Of a DNA stretch of 6,952 nucleotides, positions 6,100 through 6,952 are shown piece by piece. The position numbers and the translations under genes were made by a program. Origin of the DNA: Thiobacillus sp. (lineage in GTDB: Bacteria > Pseudomonadota > Gammaproteobacteria > Burkholderiales > Thiobacillaceae). Each line of letters starts with the position of its first letter. Positions within the stretch are counted from its first letter, which is position 1. The stretch spans positions 9,325 through 16,276 of the forward strand of contig DONB01000121.1 in the NCBI GenBank assembly GCA_003510325.1, given 5' to 3'. The notes below the pieces were generated by a model that was given only the letters and a program-made list of their open reading frames with translations, searched no databases and had not been told where the DNA came from.

Positions 6100-6129
6100 T
6101 AAGACGTACCATCTGGGACGCTTATTCCA
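6100..6129 (-). promoter_or_regulatory. ECF-type promoter pointing at the DsrE-like gene
   Basis: On the minus strand this reads TGGAATAA-N15-CGTCTTA, equivalent to GGAAT-N17-CGTC. GGAA-type -35 and CGTC-type -10 boxes are typical of ECF sigma promoters. The same element with the same spacing occurs on the plus strand at 6150-6179 before the sigma-factor gene. Transcription would begin near 6096, giving a ~65-base leader that contains the AGGAG site of the DsrE-like gene. Confidence 0.65.
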
Positions 6130-6136
6130 TTCCCAG
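6113..6136. repeat. Inverted repeat overlapping the minus-strand ECF-type promoter
   Basis: CTGGGA (6113-6118) and TCCCAG (6131-6136) are perfect inverted arms separated by 12 bases. The dyad surrounds the -35 box of the minus-strand promoter (6122-6129), so it could be an operator for an additional regulator. Six-base arms alone are not strong evidence. Confidence 0.3.
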
Positions 6137-6149
6137 GCATAAAGTTTTC

Positions 6150-6179
6150 TGGAATAAAAGGACTACCGCTTCCGTCTCA
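6150..6179 (+). promoter_or_regulatory. ECF-type promoter of the sigma-factor gene (probable autoregulation)
   Basis: The plus strand reads TGGAATAA-N15-CGTCTCA, equivalent to GGAAT-N17-CGTC, matching the divergent element at 6100-6129 in 14 of its 15 defined positions while the spacers are unrelated. It ends five bases before the sigma-factor ATG, so transcription should start at or within about three bases of the start codon. Confidence 0.65.
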
Positions 6180-6184
6180 CCAAC

Positions 6185-6739
6185 ATGACCATGATCAGCC
6201 GATTACTGTTTGGCCCGTTTCGCCCCGGCATCGAGGCGCTGCGTCCCGCGCTCTATCGCCTGGCCTATGCCTGGTGCCACGACGCGGCGCTGGCCGACGA
6301 TCTGGTGCAGGAAACCCTGTCCAGGGCCTGGACGCGGCGCGCCCAGCTGCGCGACGAGGCGTCGCTGAAGGCCTGGATGGTGACGATCATGAATCGCTGC
6401 TGGATCGACCATCTGCGCAGCCGATGCGACTTCGACGACGTCGAGGCGTGGGAAGACACGCTCGAATCCGGCGCCGAGTCGCCCGAGGCCTGCTGCAACC
6501 GCGAACAGATCATCGCCTGCGTGCGGGCGGCGGTGGCCCGCCTGCCGCTGGGCCAGCGTCAGGTGCTGACCCTGGTCGATCTGGAGGAGTTCGGCTATGC
6601 CGAGGTGGCCGGGATTCTGGATATTCCGGTGGGCACCGTGATGAGCCGTCTTTCGCGCGCGCGCGCCAGCCTGAAAAATCTGCTTGAACCCACGACGACG
6701 CAGTCTGCAGCGCAGACGGTGCTGAGGAGAGTGAAATGA
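6185..6739 (+). CDS. ECF-family RNA polymerase sigma factor
   Basis: A 184-residue protein with the two-domain ECF layout. Region 2 spans about 20-80 (YRLAYAWCHDAALADDLVQE, then SLKAWMVTIMNRCWIDHLR), with the DDLVQETLSRAW core-binding and -10 recognition segment. Region 4 spans about 113-167, with the LPLGQRQVLTLVDLEEFGY start and the helix-turn-helix VAGILDIPVGTVMSRLSRAR that reads the -35. Six Cys (31, 72, 81, 103, 104, 112) is a fairly high number, without an obvious metal motif. No Shine-Dalgarno precedes the ATG at 6185, and a stop at 6155 rules out an upstream start; a second ATG lies at 6191. Its stop overlaps the next ATG (ATGA), so it is coupled to the probable anti-sigma gene. A promoter that looks self-recognised lies just upstream. 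Confidence 0.95.
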   Translation: MTMISRLLFGPFRPGIEALRPALYRLAYAWCHDAALADDLVQETLSRAWTRRAQLRDEASLKAWMVTIMNRCWIDHLRSRCDFDDVEAWEDTLESGAESPEACCNREQIIACVRAAVARLPLGQRQVLTLVDLEEFGYAEVAGILDIPVGTVMSRLSRARASLKNLLEPTTTQSAAQTVLRRVK

Positions 6740-6952
6740 GTTCCGTCGTTTCGGATGAAACCCTGCATGCCCTTGTCGACGGCGAGCTCGACGTGTCCGA
6801 GAGCGAAAGGCTCATCGCGCGAATGCGCCAGGATGCCGAATTGGGCCGGCGCGTGTGCGGCCTGCGCAGCCAGCAGAGCATGGTGCGGCTGGCTTATGCC
6901 GAGCCCCCGGTTGCGCGGGGCCGGACGCCCTATGCCGCATCGCGCCGGTCGG
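6736..6952 (+). CDS. Probable anti-sigma factor, N-terminal part (runs off the window)
   Basis: The first 72 residues are visible. The opening SDETLHALVDGELDVSESE (6-24) followed by a short helical stretch LIARMRQDAELGRRVCGLRSQ is typical of the N-terminal sigma-binding domain of proteobacterial anti-sigma factors encoded next to ECF sigma genes. The usual zinc motif His-x3-Cys-x2-Cys is absent in what can be seen: there is one His (11) and one Cys (41). A membrane segment, if any, would lie beyond the window. The ATG at 6736 overlaps the sigma TGA by four bases (ATGA) and follows a GAGGAGAG ribosome binding site at 6724-6731. Context and N-terminus support the call; the missing C-terminus limits it. 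Confidence 0.75.
   Translation, partial: MSSVVSDETLHALVDGELDVSESERLIARMRQDAELGRRVCGLRSQQSMVRLAYAEPPVARGRTPYAASRRS

Noticed and set aside
6122..6157. Eight-base inverted repeat TTATTCCA / TGGAATAA as a regulator binding site
   Set aside because: It is explained by the two divergent promoters having identical -35 boxes facing away from each other; the 20-bp separation needs no extra operator.

Overview
This window looks like chromosomal DNA of a GC-rich betaproteobacterium. A sulfur-oxidising, Thiobacillus-like organism would fit: rsgA, a pterin dehydratase, orn and a small c-type cytochrome sit together, there are two secreted DsrE-family proteins, and the porin ends in the usual Phe. The genus is an inference from gene content only. 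I see no mobile element, CRISPR array, tRNA or rRNA.

Layout. (1) At 1-1206 on the plus strand lie the 3' end of yajQ, a DJ-1/YajL-type gene and a stand-alone two-CBS-domain protein. (2) At 1266-3474 on the minus strand is a probable operon, read right to left: a small secreted cytochrome c, a pterin-4a-carbinolamine dehydratase, rsgA, and a secreted DsrE-family protein. Between the dehydratase and rsgA is a short leftover that repeats the last ~17 codons of the dehydratase gene in diverged form. (3) orn (oligoribonuclease) at 3589-4137 is divergent from the cytochrome. (4) On the minus strand, 6031 down to 4186, a second secreted DsrE-like protein is followed by a phosphate-selective-type outer-membrane porin, ending in an intrinsic terminator whose U-tract overlaps the orn stop codon. 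(5) At 6185-6952 on the plus strand an ECF sigma factor is translationally coupled to the start of its probable anti-sigma factor, which runs off the window.

The most interesting signal is in the 153-bp divergent region between the second DsrE-like gene and the sigma gene. It holds two face-to-face copies of the same 30-bp promoter-like element, TGGAATAA-N15-CGTCT(C/T)A, one pointing at each gene. The GGAA-type -35 and CGTC-type -10, with identical spacing, are what an autoregulated ECF sigma factor would recognise. The simplest reading is that the sigma factor controls itself plus the periplasmic DsrE-like protein, and perhaps the porin. The same geometry puts the predicted sigma-gene transcript start almost on its ATG, so that mRNA may be leaderless.

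Second-tier observations are the dehydratase remnant, which abuts an rsgA start lacking a good ribosome binding site; a cytochrome c without a normally placed Met ligand; and two secreted DsrE-like paralogues with one matching conserved Cys each.
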